This document shows positions 9,339 to 20,144 of a stretch of DNA of 64,000 bases, one piece after another. The first letter of the stretch is position 1, and every line of letters begins with the position of its first letter. Origin of the DNA: Phycisphaerae bacterium (GTDB taxonomy: Bacteria > Planctomycetota > Phycisphaerae > Sedimentisphaerales > Sedimentisphaeraceae); contig JALWYQ010000014.1 in assembly GCA_027078365.1 (NCBI GenBank), positions 1 to 64,000 on the forward strand, read 5' to 3'. The notes beneath the pieces were generated by a model. The model saw nothing but the letters and a program-made list of their open reading frames with translations. It did no database searches and had not been told where the DNA came from. The position numbers were made by a program, and so were the translations under genes.

Positions 9339-10349
9339 ATGATACGTGTTGCAATAATCGGCGCTACTGGCTATACGGGTAGCGAATCTATCAATTTGCT
9401 TTTGCGCCATAGCGAAGCGAAACTTACATATCTAAGCGCATCACGCAAAGAGACGCTTTCGCTAGCAAGCGTACATCCGCAACTTACCGGTAGATGCGAG
9501 TTAGACATAGAACCCCTTGATTTCGACAAGCTAGCCGAATGCGCAGACGTAGCCCTCTGTTGTTTACCCCATAAAGTCTCTATGGAGTTTGTACCTAAGA
9601 TGCTTGCTCTTGGGCTAAAGGTAGTTGATTTTAGCGCTGATTACAGGCTTAAAGATATCGCTGTGTATGAAGAATTTTACGTCAAACATACTGATATTGA
9701 CAATATTGCAAAGGCTGTATATGGCTTGCCTGAGCTAAACCGTGAGAAGATTAAGAATGCCCAGCTCGTGGCAAATCCAGGTTGCTTCCCTACATCCTCG
9801 ACTCTTGCGCTCGCACCGGCAGTAAAGGCTGGATTAATAAACACAGAAACCATAATAGTAAATTCGGTGAGCGGCACAACTGGAGCTGGCAAGAAACTTG
9901 CAGATGGAATGCATCATCCAAATATGAACGAGAATCTGCGCAGCTACGCAATCGGCTCACACAGACATACACCAGAGATGCAACAGCTCGTAAATGATAT
10001 TTCTGGAAAGCAAGATGCCAAAGTTCTATTCCAGCCACATATCGGCCCATACGACAGAGGTATTCTCTCTAGTATTTATTGCGATATGTCAAAAGATATC
10101 TCTGGCGATGCGCTTGTAGAGCTATACCATGAGTTTTACAAAGACGAGCCATTTGTGAAGATTGTGGCAGAACCACCTTCAGTCAAGAATGTCGCCTATA
10201 CAAACTATTGCCATATCATGCCAGCAATCGTTAAAGGTAGAATTGTTCTCTTCTCTGCAATAGACAACATGGGCAAGGGCGCAAGTTCTCAGGCAATACA
10301 GAATATGAATATTATGTTTGGCCTAGAGGAGACGCTTGGACTTTTATAA
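9339..10349 (+). CDS. argC: N-acetyl-gamma-glutamyl-phosphate reductase
   Basis: IIGATGYTGSESINLLLRH; LVANPGCFPTSSTLALAP active-site Cys; start set at ATG 9339. Confidence 0.96.
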   Translation: MIRVAIIGATGYTGSESINLLLRHSEAKLTYLSASRKETLSLASVHPQLTGRCELDIEPLDFDKLAECADVALCCLPHKVSMEFVPKMLALGLKVVDFSADYRLKDIAVYEEFYVKHTDIDNIAKAVYGLPELNREKIKNAQLVANPGCFPTSSTLALAPAVKAGLINTETIIVNSVSGTTGAGKKLADGMHHPNMNENLRSYAIGSHRHTPEMQQLVNDISGKQDAKVLFQPHIGPYDRGILSSIYCDMSKDISGDALVELYHEFYKDEPFVKIVAEPPSVKNVAYTNYCHIMPAIVKGRIVLFSAIDNMGKGASSQAIQNMNIMFGLEETLGLL

Positions 10350-10392
10350 GGCATTTGTGCCTAGAGATGGGATTAAATAGGGAGAAAAAGCA

Positions 10393-11211
10393 GTGGCTAA
10401 ACAAGGCGTGCTAAAAATTGCAACCTGCCAGTTCGATGTCAGCGAGAGTATTCTAGAGAATGCTCAGTGGATTACTAATCTGATGACCAAGGCAAAAGAA
10501 GCTGGTGCCACCGTCGCGCATTTCTCTGAATGCGCCCTTAGCGGATATGCAAGTGTTGATTTCTTTACTTTTGAAAACTACAACTGGCATGCGCTCGCCT
10601 CAAATCTAAACAGAATTAAAAAGCTCGCCGGAGAACTTGGAATTTGGGTAGTTCTAGGAAGTAATCATCTCGAAAAAAACCAAGATAAGCCGTTTAATAG
10701 CCTCTACCTAATCAGTCCTGAGGGAGAAATCGTTGATAGATACGATAAGAGATTTTGTACTCCAGCTGGAATAGAATACTACACTCCGGGTGAGCATTTT
10801 ACAGTATTTGAGATTAATGGGGTTAAATGCAGTCTATTAATCTGCTATGATTTGCGGTTTCCGGAGTTATATCGTGAGCTCAAAAAGCTTGGTGTCGATT
10901 GTATATTTCAATCCTTCTACAATGCAAGGCAGACAAAACCAAGCGTGCATACCCATATCATGCAGCAAACTATGCAGTGTAGAGCTGCGACAAACTATTT
11001 TTGGGTGAGTATGACAAATTCTTCTGCGCCAATAAGCCCCTATTCAAGCTGTTTTATACAACCAGACGGCTATATCCTAGATAGTATAGAGCCGGAAACT
11101 GCTGGTTTTATTGTAAATGAAGTGGATCTTAGCAAAGACTTCTACGACGCATCTGGACCATACAGAGACTTAGCTATGGCAGGCATACTTAGTAACAGAG
11201 AAAGAGCCTAA
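10393..11211 (+). CDS. carbon-nitrogen hydrolase (nitrilase superfamily)
   Basis: Glu-Lys-Cys triad candidates in HFSECALSGY, DRYDKRF, LLICYDLRFPELYR. Confidence 0.9.
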   Translation: MAKQGVLKIATCQFDVSESILENAQWITNLMTKAKEAGATVAHFSECALSGYASVDFFTFENYNWHALASNLNRIKKLAGELGIWVVLGSNHLEKNQDKPFNSLYLISPEGEIVDRYDKRFCTPAGIEYYTPGEHFTVFEINGVKCSLLICYDLRFPELYRELKKLGVDCIFQSFYNARQTKPSVHTHIMQQTMQCRAATNYFWVSMTNSSAPISPYSSCFIQPDGYILDSIEPETAGFIVNEVDLSKDFYDASGPYRDLAMAGILSNRERA

Positions 11212-11257
11212 TTAAAACGGTTTTTCTACGCAAAAACAATATTGAGGATACAAATAT

Positions 11258-12457
11258 ATGAATCAAACTCTAACTTCACCAAAAGGTTTTTTGGCCGCTG
11301 GAGTTAAATGCGGAATTAAAGCAAGCAAACAACATGACCTAGGGTTAATAGTTTGCCCTACCGGCGCAAAGGCTGCCGGAGTGTTTACGACAAACAAGAT
11401 TGTCTCTGCTTCGGTTGTTATCTGCAAAGAGCATATAAAGAGCCGCTCAATTGAGGCGGTTGTTGTAAACTCTGGAAACGCAAATACCTGCACAGGTAAG
11501 CAGGGAATCAAAGATGCTATTGCAATGTGTAAAACGGTGGCAAGTGAAATTGAATCCGACCCACACTCTGTATTGATTGCATCAACTGGTATCATAGGCG
11601 AGAAACTTCCAATATCCAAGGTATTAAGTGGCATTACCAATGCCGCAGAAACTCTCGGCGCAGATGAAAAGAGTGGTTTTGACTTTGCTCAATCAATTTT
11701 AACTACGGATACCAAGGTTAAACAAGCCGCTACAGAATTCAAGATTGGCAATAAGAGAGTTACCATAGCTGGGACAAGTAAAGGTGCGGGGATGATTGGC
11801 CCAAATATGGCCACTACCCTTTGCTTTTTGACAACAGATGTTAACATCTCAAAACCACTTCTACAAAAAGCAATATCACGCGCCATAGGCGAAAGCCTTA
11901 ACAAACTCACCGTCGATGGACACCAAAGCACCAACGATACAGCATTGATTTTAACAAGCTCTATGGCAGGAAATAAGATTATTAAATCACAGGATGCTAA
12001 CTACAAGAAGTTTGAAAAGGCACTATGTGCAATATGTAATAGCTTAGCAAGAGAGATGGCACTAGACGCTGAGGGTGCAACCAAGATGTTTAAAGTTCTT
12101 GTAAAGGGTGCAAAGACTCAAACTGATGCAGAAAAGGCTGCCAGAGCTGTCGCTGATTATGATTTGGTCAAATGCGCCGTCAATGGCTCAGATCCTAACT
12201 GGGGAAGGATAATCTGCGCAGTTGGTTCTTGCGGGGTGGAGCTAAATCCCGACAAACTAAGTTGCAAACTAGACAACATTGCCGTCTTTAGAAATGGCAC
12301 TCCCGTAAACTTCGATAGGGACGCTGCCCAAAGAGTTCTCGAGCAAAAAGAGCATACAATAACAATAGATTTGGGTATTGGCAAAAAAAGCGACTTCTGC
12401 TATGGATGCGACCTAAGTCACGGATATATAACGATTAACGCCGACTATCACACCTGA
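11258..12457 (+). CDS. argJ: bifunctional glutamate N-acetyltransferase/ornithine acetyltransferase
   Basis: GAKAAGVFTTNK, KGAGMIGPNMATTL autoprocessing region, NGSDPNWGRI. Confidence 0.96.
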   Translation: MNQTLTSPKGFLAAGVKCGIKASKQHDLGLIVCPTGAKAAGVFTTNKIVSASVVICKEHIKSRSIEAVVVNSGNANTCTGKQGIKDAIAMCKTVASEIESDPHSVLIASTGIIGEKLPISKVLSGITNAAETLGADEKSGFDFAQSILTTDTKVKQAATEFKIGNKRVTIAGTSKGAGMIGPNMATTLCFLTTDVNISKPLLQKAISRAIGESLNKLTVDGHQSTNDTALILTSSMAGNKIIKSQDANYKKFEKALCAICNSLAREMALDAEGATKMFKVLVKGAKTQTDAEKAARAVADYDLVKCAVNGSDPNWGRIICAVGSCGVELNPDKLSCKLDNIAVFRNGTPVNFDRDAAQRVLEQKEHTITIDLGIGKKSDFCYGCDLSHGYITINADYHT

Positions 12458-12598
12458 GTAAGCGCCTAATTTGCAATATTAAGCTTTTTTTATATCGTTT
12501 GAGCTTGAAAAATTACTCATTATCCTTAGACTATGGACGTTTTTGCGTCAAAATAAAAGAACAGTAATATTAACCTGTCTTAAAAGAAGGAGTTGCCA

Positions 12599-14998
12599 TT
12601 GAATTCGTTACTTAAGAAAGCTCTTTTACTAGCTACGTTAGCACCTGGGTCAGTTGCTTTAGCTGGTGATGGAGTACAAAAAGCCGCAGGGCTATCTTGG
12701 GTTCCACTTGCTTGCGTTGGAGCATCAGTATTAGCTTTGATCTTTGCGTTTTATTTTTACAAAAAGATGATGAGTGCATCTGAGGGTAATGAAACTATGA
12801 TCACCATCGCCGGTCACGTCCGCGAGGGTGCATATGCATATCTATACAGCCAGTATAGAGTTGTAACGGTAGTTTTCATTGTTCTTTTAGCAATCTTCGC
12901 TGCCCTATCATATTTTGGTGCACAGAATCCATTTGTGCCTGTCGCATTCTTGACCGGAGGATTCTTCAGCGGTCTCTGCGGTTTCCTCGGAATGAAAACT
13001 GCAACAAACGCTTCTGCTAGAACTGCACAAGGCGCAAGCGAGGGATTAAACCGAGGCTTACAGGTTGCATTCCGCTCTGGTGCGGTAATGGGACTCGTAG
13101 TGGTTGGTTTTGGCCTTTTAGATATTTCACTTTGGTACATCTTGCTTGATAAGGTGTTCTTTGTTATGCAAGATGGCGTAACTAAAGGCTACAGCATATT
13201 GGGTTTCCAACTTGTTCCAGCTGGTTTGAATGAGCATCATAAACTCGTTGAAATCACAACAACAATGATTACTTTCGGTATGGGTGCTTCAACTCAGGCT
13301 CTATTCGCTCGTGTTGGTGGCGGTATCTATACTAAAGCAGCTGACGTTGGAGCAGACCTTGTTGGTAAGGTTGAAGCTGGCATCCCTGAAGATGACCCAC
13401 GTAACCCTGCAACAATCGCTGACAACGTTGGTGACAACGTTGGTGATGTTGCTGGTATGGGTGCAGACCTCTACGAGAGCTATTGCGGCTCTATCCTAGC
13501 AACTGCTGCTCTTGGTGCAGCAATCCCTCTAGAAGCTATGCCAAAAGGCATGAACCACTTAAACGCTGTAATGAGCCCAATGCTTATTGCCGGTATCGGT
13601 ACAATTCTCAGCATTATTGGTATCTTTATGGTTAAGTGTAAAGAAGGTGCTACTCAGAAAAACCTTCTAAAATCACTTCTAATCGGTACACTTGGAAGCT
13701 CTATATTAATCCTCATCGCACTTGTTATATTGGCTCACTTGGGCTGGATTACATGGGGTGTATTCTACGCAGTAGTAACTGGTCTAATCGCTGGTGTGCT
13801 TATTGGTCAGATTACAGAATACTACACATCTGACGAATACAAGCCAACTAAGGGTATTGCAGCCCAAGCTCAGATGGGGCCAGCTACAACAATCATCGAT
13901 GGTATGGCTACTGGTATGTACTCATCAGGTCTTCCTGTTGTTGTTATCGTTATTGGAATTCTCTGTGCATTTGGTTTTGCCGGTGGATTCGAAAATATGA
14001 GTATGGGTCTATACGGAATCGGTTTTGCCGCTGTTGGTATGCTCTCAACACTTGGTATCACATTAGCAACTGATGCCTACGGCCCTATCGCTGATAATGC
14101 TGGTGGTAACGCTGAAATGAGTGGTCTTGGCAAAGAAGTTCGCGAAAGAACTGACGCTCTTGACTCGCTTGGAAATACAACAGCCGCAACTGGTAAAGGC
14201 TTTGCTATTGGTTCTGCAGCTCTAACTGCTATGGCGCTTTTAGCTGCTTATATCGGTGAAGTCCGCGCTTGGGTTGGAAAACTTGCAGAGAACGCACCTG
14301 ATAAGATTTATCAAGTCGGAGATATTTTATTCTCTAAAGACGGTAGTATTCCAAACACAATCTCAGCACAAACAGCATCTGTTAGTGATTTCGTACAAGC
14401 CTACGATATGACAATTATGAATCCAAAGCTTATCTGCGGATTATTTATTGGTGCGATGATGGCATTTGTATTCTGTGCTATGACTATGAAGGCTGTTGGT
14501 CGCGCTGCGGGGTCAATGGTTAACGAAGTTCGTCGTCAGTTCCGTGAAATCAAGGGCATCCTTGATGGAAGTGGAACCCCAGACTACGCTCGTTGTGTAG
14601 CAATCTCAACAGTTGGAGCTCAAAAAGAGATGGTTGTTCCTTCTCTTCTAGCTATCATTGTTCCAGTTCTTACAGGACTGCTGCTAGGAGTAGCTGGCGT
14701 TCTAGGTCTTCTTGCTGGTGGTCTTACAGCTGGATTTGTTTTGGCTATTACATTAAATAACGCTGGTGGTGCTTGGGACAACGCTAAGAAGTACATTGAG
14801 AAAGGTGCTTTTGGTGGCAAAGGCTCTGACACTCACAAGGCAGCGGTTGTTGGCGATACAGTCGGCGATCCATTCAAAGACACATCTGGACCTAGCTTGA
14901 ACATCCTTATCAAGCTCATGACAATGGTTTCTGTTGTGTTTAGTGGTGTTGTAGTCAAGTTTGGACCAGCAATAACAGACTTCTTGCACTTGAAGTAA
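12599..14998 (+). CDS. hppA: membrane-bound pyrophosphatase, K+-dependent type (Na+ and/or H+ pump)
   Basis: [68 protein letters not shown] start at 12599 has GGAG at good spacing (ORF track begins at TTG 12593). Confidence 0.95.
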   Translation: MNSLLKKALLLATLAPGSVALAGDGVQKAAGLSWVPLACVGASVLALIFAFYFYKKMMSASEGNETMITIAGHVREGAYAYLYSQYRVVTVVFIVLLAIFAALSYFGAQNPFVPVAFLTGGFFSGLCGFLGMKTATNASARTAQGASEGLNRGLQVAFRSGAVMGLVVVGFGLLDISLWYILLDKVFFVMQDGVTKGYSILGFQLVPAGLNEHHKLVEITTTMITFGMGASTQALFARVGGGIYTKAADVGADLVGKVEAGIPEDDPRNPATIADNVGDNVGDVAGMGADLYESYCGSILATAALGAAIPLEAMPKGMNHLNAVMSPMLIAGIGTILSIIGIFMVKCKEGATQKNLLKSLLIGTLGSSILILIALVILAHLGWITWGVFYAVVTGLIAGVLIGQITEYYTSDEYKPTKGIAAQAQMGPATTIIDGMATGMYSSGLPVVVIVIGILCAFGFAGGFENMSMGLYGIGFAAVGMLSTLGITLATDAYGPIADNAGGNAEMSGLGKEVRERTDALDSLGNTTAATGKGFAIGSAALTAMALLAAYIGEVRAWVGKLAENAPDKIYQVGDILFSKDGSIPNTISAQTASVSDFVQAYDMTIMNPKLICGLFIGAMMAFVFCAMTMKAVGRAAGSMVNEVRRQFREIKGILDGSGTPDYARCVAISTVGAQKEMVVPSLLAIIVPVLTGLLLGVAGVLGLLAGGLTAGFVLAITLNNAGGAWDNAKKYIEKGAFGGKGSDTHKAAVVGDTVGDPFKDTSGPSLNILIKLMTMVSVVFSGVVVKFGPAITDFLHLK

Positions 14999-15037
14999 GT
15001 CAGTAGTTGACTTGCTGAGCATCAAACGGTATCCTAT

Positions 15038-15073
15038 CGGGGTTGTCTGGTTGTCAGGCAACCCCGTTTTTTT
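15038..15073 (+). terminator. intrinsic terminator after hppA
   Basis: CGGGGTTG...CAACCCCG followed by T7. Confidence 0.85.
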
Positions 15074-15088
15074 AAGAAGAATTGAGAA

Positions 15089-15478
15089 ATGATTGATAGC
15101 AAAATTAAAAAACAGAAACAACAGGCAAAAGAACTAGCCCTAGTCGCAGCCAATATCGCTAGAGATAGGAATGGCTCTGATATTGTTGCAATGGACTTGA
15201 TGGGAAAAAGCCCCGCTACTGACTTCTTTGTAATTGCCACCGGAACAAGCGGTCGCCAATTGCGCACCATCGCAGACGAGATAACAGTAGAAGCAAAAAA
15301 GATGGGCTTGCCTCTATTTGGTCAAGCTGGATACGATGAAGCAAGGTGGATCCTATTAGACTTTGTAACGGTGGTTGTTCATCTCTTTGACCAAGAATAT
15401 CGCGAGTTCTACGACCTCGAAATGTTGTGGGGAGATGGAGAAAAACTTGAACTTGAAGACGAGGAATCAAAGCAGTAA
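15089..15478 (+). CDS. rsfS: ribosome silencing factor
   Basis: TDFFVIATGTSGRQLRTIADEI; WILLDFVTVVVHLFDQEYREFYDLEMLWGD. Confidence 0.95.
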   Translation: MIDSKIKKQKQQAKELALVAANIARDRNGSDIVAMDLMGKSPATDFFVIATGTSGRQLRTIADEITVEAKKMGLPLFGQAGYDEARWILLDFVTVVVHLFDQEYREFYDLEMLWGDGEKLELEDEESKQ

Positions 15479-17253
15479 TGAAACCTATTATCGAAATTCT
15501 GGAAGATAGAGTCTCGCAGGCACTAAGCAGTGTCTGCAACTTAGAGGAAAAACAACCCGCACATGTGCGAGCTTCGGCAAATCCAAAGTTTGGTGATTAT
15601 CAGGCAAACGGAGTTATGGGGCTCGCAAAGAAGCTCGGCAAAAATCCAAGAGAGCTTGCCGCTGAGGTTGTTGAAGCCCTCGATGTCTCAGATATTTGTG
15701 AGTCTGTTGAGATTGCAGGTGCTGGCTTTATCAATCTAAGGATTAGCGAAGATTACCTTTCCGATTCACTTTTAAAGATTAATTCTGATGAATCTGGAAG
15801 ACTTGCCATAGACGAAGTTGAAGATAAAGAAAAAATCGTTGTAGATTACTCTGGTCCCAACATTGCAAAAGAGATGCACGTCGGACATCTGCGCAGCACG
15901 ATAATTGGTGATTGCATTAGCGAGTTGTATAGTTTTCTTGGTCATGATGTAATCCGTCAAAACCATATTGGAGACTGGGGCACGCAGTTTGGAATGCTCT
16001 GCGCGTTGTACGAGAGAAAGAGATCGCAAGATGGTTTAAATCAAGACTCTCAGGTAAACCTCTCAGACCTTGAAGCATTCTACAAAGAGGCAAAAGAGCT
16101 TTACGACAGCGATGAGGAGTTCGCAAAAACAGCCCGTGCAGCTATCGCAGGTTTGCATAGCGGTGACGAGTATTGGAAAAAAGACTGGCAAGCAATAGTC
16201 GATGAATCGCGCAAGCACTATAGCGAAATATACAAGAGATTAAACGTTAGCCTCTCTCAAGAAGATGAATGCGGAGAAAGCGCATATAAAGATAGTCTTC
16301 AAGAAATAGTTGACCAACTAAAGGCTTCTGGGAAGGCAGTTATCTCAGATGGAGCAGTCTGTGTCTTTCCTGATGGATTTAAAAATAAAGAAGGCAAGCC
16401 TCTACCGTTTATAATACAAAAATCAGATTCTGCGTTTCTTTATGCAACAACTGATCTAGCTGCGATGAAATATAGGGTTGAAAAACTCGGCGCAGATAGA
16501 ATTATCTACGTTACTGATGCAAGGCAAATGCTCCACTTTAAGATGCTCTTTGCCGTCTCAAAAGATGCTGGCATTGCAAAAGAATCAACCAAACTTGCAC
16601 ATGTCACCTTTGGCACGATGCTTGGCGACGACGGAAAACCTTTCAAAACTCGTAGCGGCGAGAATGTAAAACTCAAAGATTTATTAAACGAAGCAGTTGA
16701 TAAGGCCCGTAGCGTCGTAGAAACTAAAAACCCTCAGCTAGGTGAAGAAGAAAAAAATCTTATCGCTGAATATGTAGGTATTGGCGCAGTTAAATACTCA
16801 GATTACTCAAACAACAGAACAACCGATTATGTATTCAGCTTCGACAAGATGCTGGCAATGGATGGCAACACTGCACCATATATGCAGTACGCCTGCGCTA
16901 GAGTTAACTCTATTGAGCAGAAGGCTAAAGAAAAAGGTATTGATGTAAAAGCTGAGATTGATTCTATCAAAAAGGTTAATCTGCTTGAAACCTATGAGAA
17001 GGATCTTGCTAAACAACTTCTAAAATACAGCGAAGCCATAAAGACAGCTGCCGTAGATTATAGGCCAAACTATCTAACGAACTATCTATACGAGTTAGCT
17101 CAAAAGTTTAGCAGCTTCTACACCAACTGCCCTGTTCTAATCGCAGATAAAAATAGTAGGCCAACAAGACTTTTGCTATGCAAACTAACTGCAAAGACTC
17201 TCTTACACGGGCTTGAGACAATCCTGAGAATAAAAGTTCCTAAGCAGATGTAA
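15478..17253 (+). CDS. argS: arginyl-tRNA synthetase
   Basis: DYSGPNIAKEMHVGHLRSTIIGD class I signature; C-terminal anticodon-binding domain. Confidence 0.97.
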   Translation: MKPIIEILEDRVSQALSSVCNLEEKQPAHVRASANPKFGDYQANGVMGLAKKLGKNPRELAAEVVEALDVSDICESVEIAGAGFINLRISEDYLSDSLLKINSDESGRLAIDEVEDKEKIVVDYSGPNIAKEMHVGHLRSTIIGDCISELYSFLGHDVIRQNHIGDWGTQFGMLCALYERKRSQDGLNQDSQVNLSDLEAFYKEAKELYDSDEEFAKTARAAIAGLHSGDEYWKKDWQAIVDESRKHYSEIYKRLNVSLSQEDECGESAYKDSLQEIVDQLKASGKAVISDGAVCVFPDGFKNKEGKPLPFIIQKSDSAFLYATTDLAAMKYRVEKLGADRIIYVTDARQMLHFKMLFAVSKDAGIAKESTKLAHVTFGTMLGDDGKPFKTRSGENVKLKDLLNEAVDKARSVVETKNPQLGEEEKNLIAEYVGIGAVKYSDYSNNRTTDYVFSFDKMLAMDGNTAPYMQYACARVNSIEQKAKEKGIDVKAEIDSIKKVNLLETYEKDLAKQLLKYSEAIKTAAVDYRPNYLTNYLYELAQKFSSFYTNCPVLIADKNSRPTRLLLCKLTAKTLLHGLETILRIKVPKQM

Positions 17254-17271
17254 TAGATTTTGGAATTAACT

Positions 17272-17685
17272 ATGCAAGTGTTTAAAAAGACAATAAGTGT
17301 AAGTTCAAGTCGCCACTGCGAGATGATTGATATCTCTCAAGAAGTTAAGCGATTTGTAAGTGCGCATAATGTTAAAGATGGACATGTACACATATTTTGC
17401 CCACATACCACTGCCGCTATAACAATTAACGAAAACGCAGATCCAGACGTCCAAGATGACATTCTTTTAACACTTAGAAGAGTCTTTCCCAAAAATGCAG
17501 ATGGCTATAAGCACTGTGAAGGAAATTCCGATTCACATGTAAAAAGCTCGTTAGTTGGTGCATCTGAGAGTATTCTTATAAGTGACGGCGAACTCGTTTT
17601 GGGTGTATGGCAAGGCATTTATTTTTGTGAGTTTGACGGGCCAAGATCTCGCAAAGTAATAATGCATATACACGCTATCAGCTAA
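17272..17685 (+). CDS. YjbQ family protein (UPF0047, secondary thiamine-phosphate synthase-like)
   Basis: VHIFCPHTTAAITINENADPDVQDDI; GNSDSHVKSSLVG; LGVWQGIYFCEFDGPRSRKV. Confidence 0.92.
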   Translation: MQVFKKTISVSSSRHCEMIDISQEVKRFVSAHNVKDGHVHIFCPHTTAAITINENADPDVQDDILLTLRRVFPKNADGYKHCEGNSDSHVKSSLVGASESILISDGELVLGVWQGIYFCEFDGPRSRKVIMHIHAIS

Positions 17686-17849
17686 GCTAGATATAGATAT
17701 AACTTAGACGAAAATGCTACTTGCCAATCTTCATATTTTTGTCTAATATATCGTGGATTGCACATGGATGTGAAGTCAAAAAAACTCTCACACTAATCCA
17801 TACTTAAAATATTTATTAAATCTACCCTACTCGATTCTCGGAGATAGAG

Positions 17850-18941
17850 ATGGTTGTTAAAGATACGGAAGTTTCAAAAAAACTTGAAGAGTCGGCAAGA
17901 AGCATTCACAACAAGATACTAAAATCACAAAAGCCGACAATGACCACTCCTATTCGCTCTTTGAGTAACGTGAAATATCACGAGAAAAAGGGTTACTTCG
18001 AAATGCTTGGCAAAAACAAACTCCGTACATTAACTGTCAGTACGGTAAAGACGTTTGCGCAAACACTCAAGATGATGGCACTCTCCAAAGAGCTTATCGA
18101 CACGGACGATATGGCAACCAAAAGGGAGGCGTACTACATATCAAAGAACTGGGGTAAAGCTGGCTTTGCAGAACAAACCGAATCAGACACGATTATGGAT
18201 GATGTCGAAGCGACATTTGGAATCAATCGTGAACAGCTGAAGTTTGTACCTGAAGAAAAGGGTGGCGATATTGCAGGTCATCTAATCGTAATCGACAAAG
18301 ATGGCAAGGGAAACAAACTAAGGATTGACTGCACTAAATTTGGTTCTGGTGCCTATTCTATCCCTGTTGATGTTGAGGGCTTGGAATTTCAGAGCAAAGC
18401 AAAATACATTCTAGCGATTGAAACTGCTGGTATGTTTCAAAGGCTTGTAAAGTACGATTTCTGGGACAAAAATAACTGTATCCTAGTTAGTATGGGTGGC
18501 GTTCCTACAAGAGCGTGCAGGCGATTTATAAGAAGACTCTCTGATAGCCTTAAGATTCCTGTGTACGCATTTGTTGATGGCGACCCGTATGGATACTTCA
18601 ATATTTACCGCACGCTTAAGGTAGGTTCTGGTAATGCTGCGCATATGAACAAGTATTTTTGCGTACCAAAAGCAAGCTTTCTTGGCGTAACTCCTCAAGA
18701 TGTCATTGATTACAAGCTTCCAACCCACCCATTAAAAGAGGTGGATATTAAAAGAGCCAAGGATGCCCTCAAAAATGATCCTTTCGTGAAATACCACAAG
18801 AGATGGCAAGCCGCAATTAACCAAATGTTAAAGATGGGAGTTCGTGTTGAGCAACAGGCTTTTGCCAAACACGGTCTTGATTTTGTTGTTAATGAGTATC
18901 TACCAGAGAAACTTGCGAATACGAAGAAATTCCTTCCTTAA
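17850..18941 (+). CDS. top6A: DNA topoisomerase VI subunit A (Spo11/Top6A family)
   Basis: TKREAYYISKNW catalytic-Tyr motif; Toprim-like ILAIETAGMFQRL...LVSMGGVPTRACRRFIRRL...VYAFVDGDPYGYFNIYRTLKVGS. Confidence 0.92.
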   Translation: MVVKDTEVSKKLEESARSIHNKILKSQKPTMTTPIRSLSNVKYHEKKGYFEMLGKNKLRTLTVSTVKTFAQTLKMMALSKELIDTDDMATKREAYYISKNWGKAGFAEQTESDTIMDDVEATFGINREQLKFVPEEKGGDIAGHLIVIDKDGKGNKLRIDCTKFGSGAYSIPVDVEGLEFQSKAKYILAIETAGMFQRLVKYDFWDKNNCILVSMGGVPTRACRRFIRRLSDSLKIPVYAFVDGDPYGYFNIYRTLKVGSGNAAHMNKYFCVPKASFLGVTPQDVIDYKLPTHPLKEVDIKRAKDALKNDPFVKYHKRWQAAINQMLKMGVRVEQQAFAKHGLDFVVNEYLPEKLANTKKFLP

Positions 18942-18959
18942 TTAGGACTTGATACTAGT

Positions 18960-19691
18960 ATGTCAAATATTGCTGAAAATCTAAAGATTGTCGAAGAGAA
19001 GATTGAAAACGCCTGTAAAAGAGCTGGGCGATCTAGAGAATCTGTTAATATGATTATAGTCACCAAGACCGCTACCGTAGAAGAGATTTGCGAAGTAGTG
19101 AAGCTAGGCTATAGCAATTTTGGCGAAAATAGAATTCAACATCTAAAACAGGTCTCTCAAGAAGTCGCTAAGTTTGTATTAGAGAACAACGCAGAAGAAA
19201 TCAACCCGACTCTGCCTAGCCGCATAAACTGGCATATGATTGGTCATCTCCAGAGAAATAAGGTCAAGCAGATTCTGCCTATGGTGAGTTCTATACATTC
19301 TCTAGATACACTTAGGTTGGCAGAAGAGATTAATACTGCTGCAGGCAAACTACAGATGAAACCAAAAGTATATCTCCAAGTAAATTGCTCTGGTGAGACT
19401 CAAAAATTTGGAGTTCCAGTCGGCGCAGCTACATATCTAGCCGAGCAAATCTGTACTATGCCACACTTACAACTAATCGGTATGATGACAATGGCACCAC
19501 TCACAGACAACCAAGATGTTATAAGAAGCACATTTAGAAGAGCCAAAGAAATATTTGATGATATTAGCGACTTAGAATTTCACGAGTCTAGCTTTAGATA
19601 TCTCAGCATGGGCATGAGCAACGACTATGAGATAGCAATCGAAGAAGGAGCGACCCATCTGCGTATTGGCTCTGCAATATTTAGGAACTAA
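18960..19691 (+). CDS. yggS: YggS family pyridoxal phosphate-binding protein
   Basis: IIVTKTATVEEI; LGYSNFGENRIQHLKQ; INWHMIGHLQRNKVKQIL; LSMGMSNDYEIAIEEGATHLRIGSAIF. Confidence 0.95.
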   Translation: MSNIAENLKIVEEKIENACKRAGRSRESVNMIIVTKTATVEEICEVVKLGYSNFGENRIQHLKQVSQEVAKFVLENNAEEINPTLPSRINWHMIGHLQRNKVKQILPMVSSIHSLDTLRLAEEINTAAGKLQMKPKVYLQVNCSGETQKFGVPVGAATYLAEQICTMPHLQLIGMMTMAPLTDNQDVIRSTFRRAKEIFDDISDLEFHESSFRYLSMGMSNDYEIAIEEGATHLRIGSAIFRN

Positions 19692-19959
19692 TCTCAGGCT
19701 TATCTGATGTATTGGCAACATGCTTTGCTTTTTCAATAGCTGGCCAATCGCTAAAGGCAAGTATAAACATAACGATAAATGTTCCAAATGGAACGCACAA
19801 AACCAATGCGAACCACTTGCTAAAACCAGCCTTAGACAATATCTTCACCCACAAAAGAAATTTTATAGTCAAGCCAATCAAGACGACCAGAATAACTAAT
19901 AGCACAATTGCAATATAAACTATTTCAGACGGTTCGTAAGCGAAGGCAGCTGACTCCAT
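19681..19959 (-). CDS. small hypothetical membrane protein
   Basis: 92 aa, two hydrophobic segments; convergent 11-bp overlap with yggS. Confidence 0.5.
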   Translation of the reverse strand: MESAAFAYEPSEIVYIAIVLLVILVVLIGLTIKFLLWVKILSKAGFSKWFALVLCVPFGTFIVMFILAFSDWPAIEKAKHVANTSDKPEISS

Positions 19960-20144
19960 TTATCATCTCCCATATTTAGTACATTTCAAATTCTAACCTC
20001 ATACATATCGACCATTGAAACACTTTAAGTTGCATTTATCGATGATTAATTCAGATTTTTCTTGCTAAAAGTCCAGTTAAGACACGTCAAGTCATTGCCG
20101 AAACTATGTGTATAGTGGTTGATTAAAGTTTTTTGAGGATAGCA

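Noticed and set aside
17704-17746. Imperfect inverted repeat TTAGACGAAAA...TTTTTGTCTAA upstream of top6A
   Set aside because: Long loop and AT-rich arms; most simply a weak terminator after the YjbQ gene, not strong enough to call.
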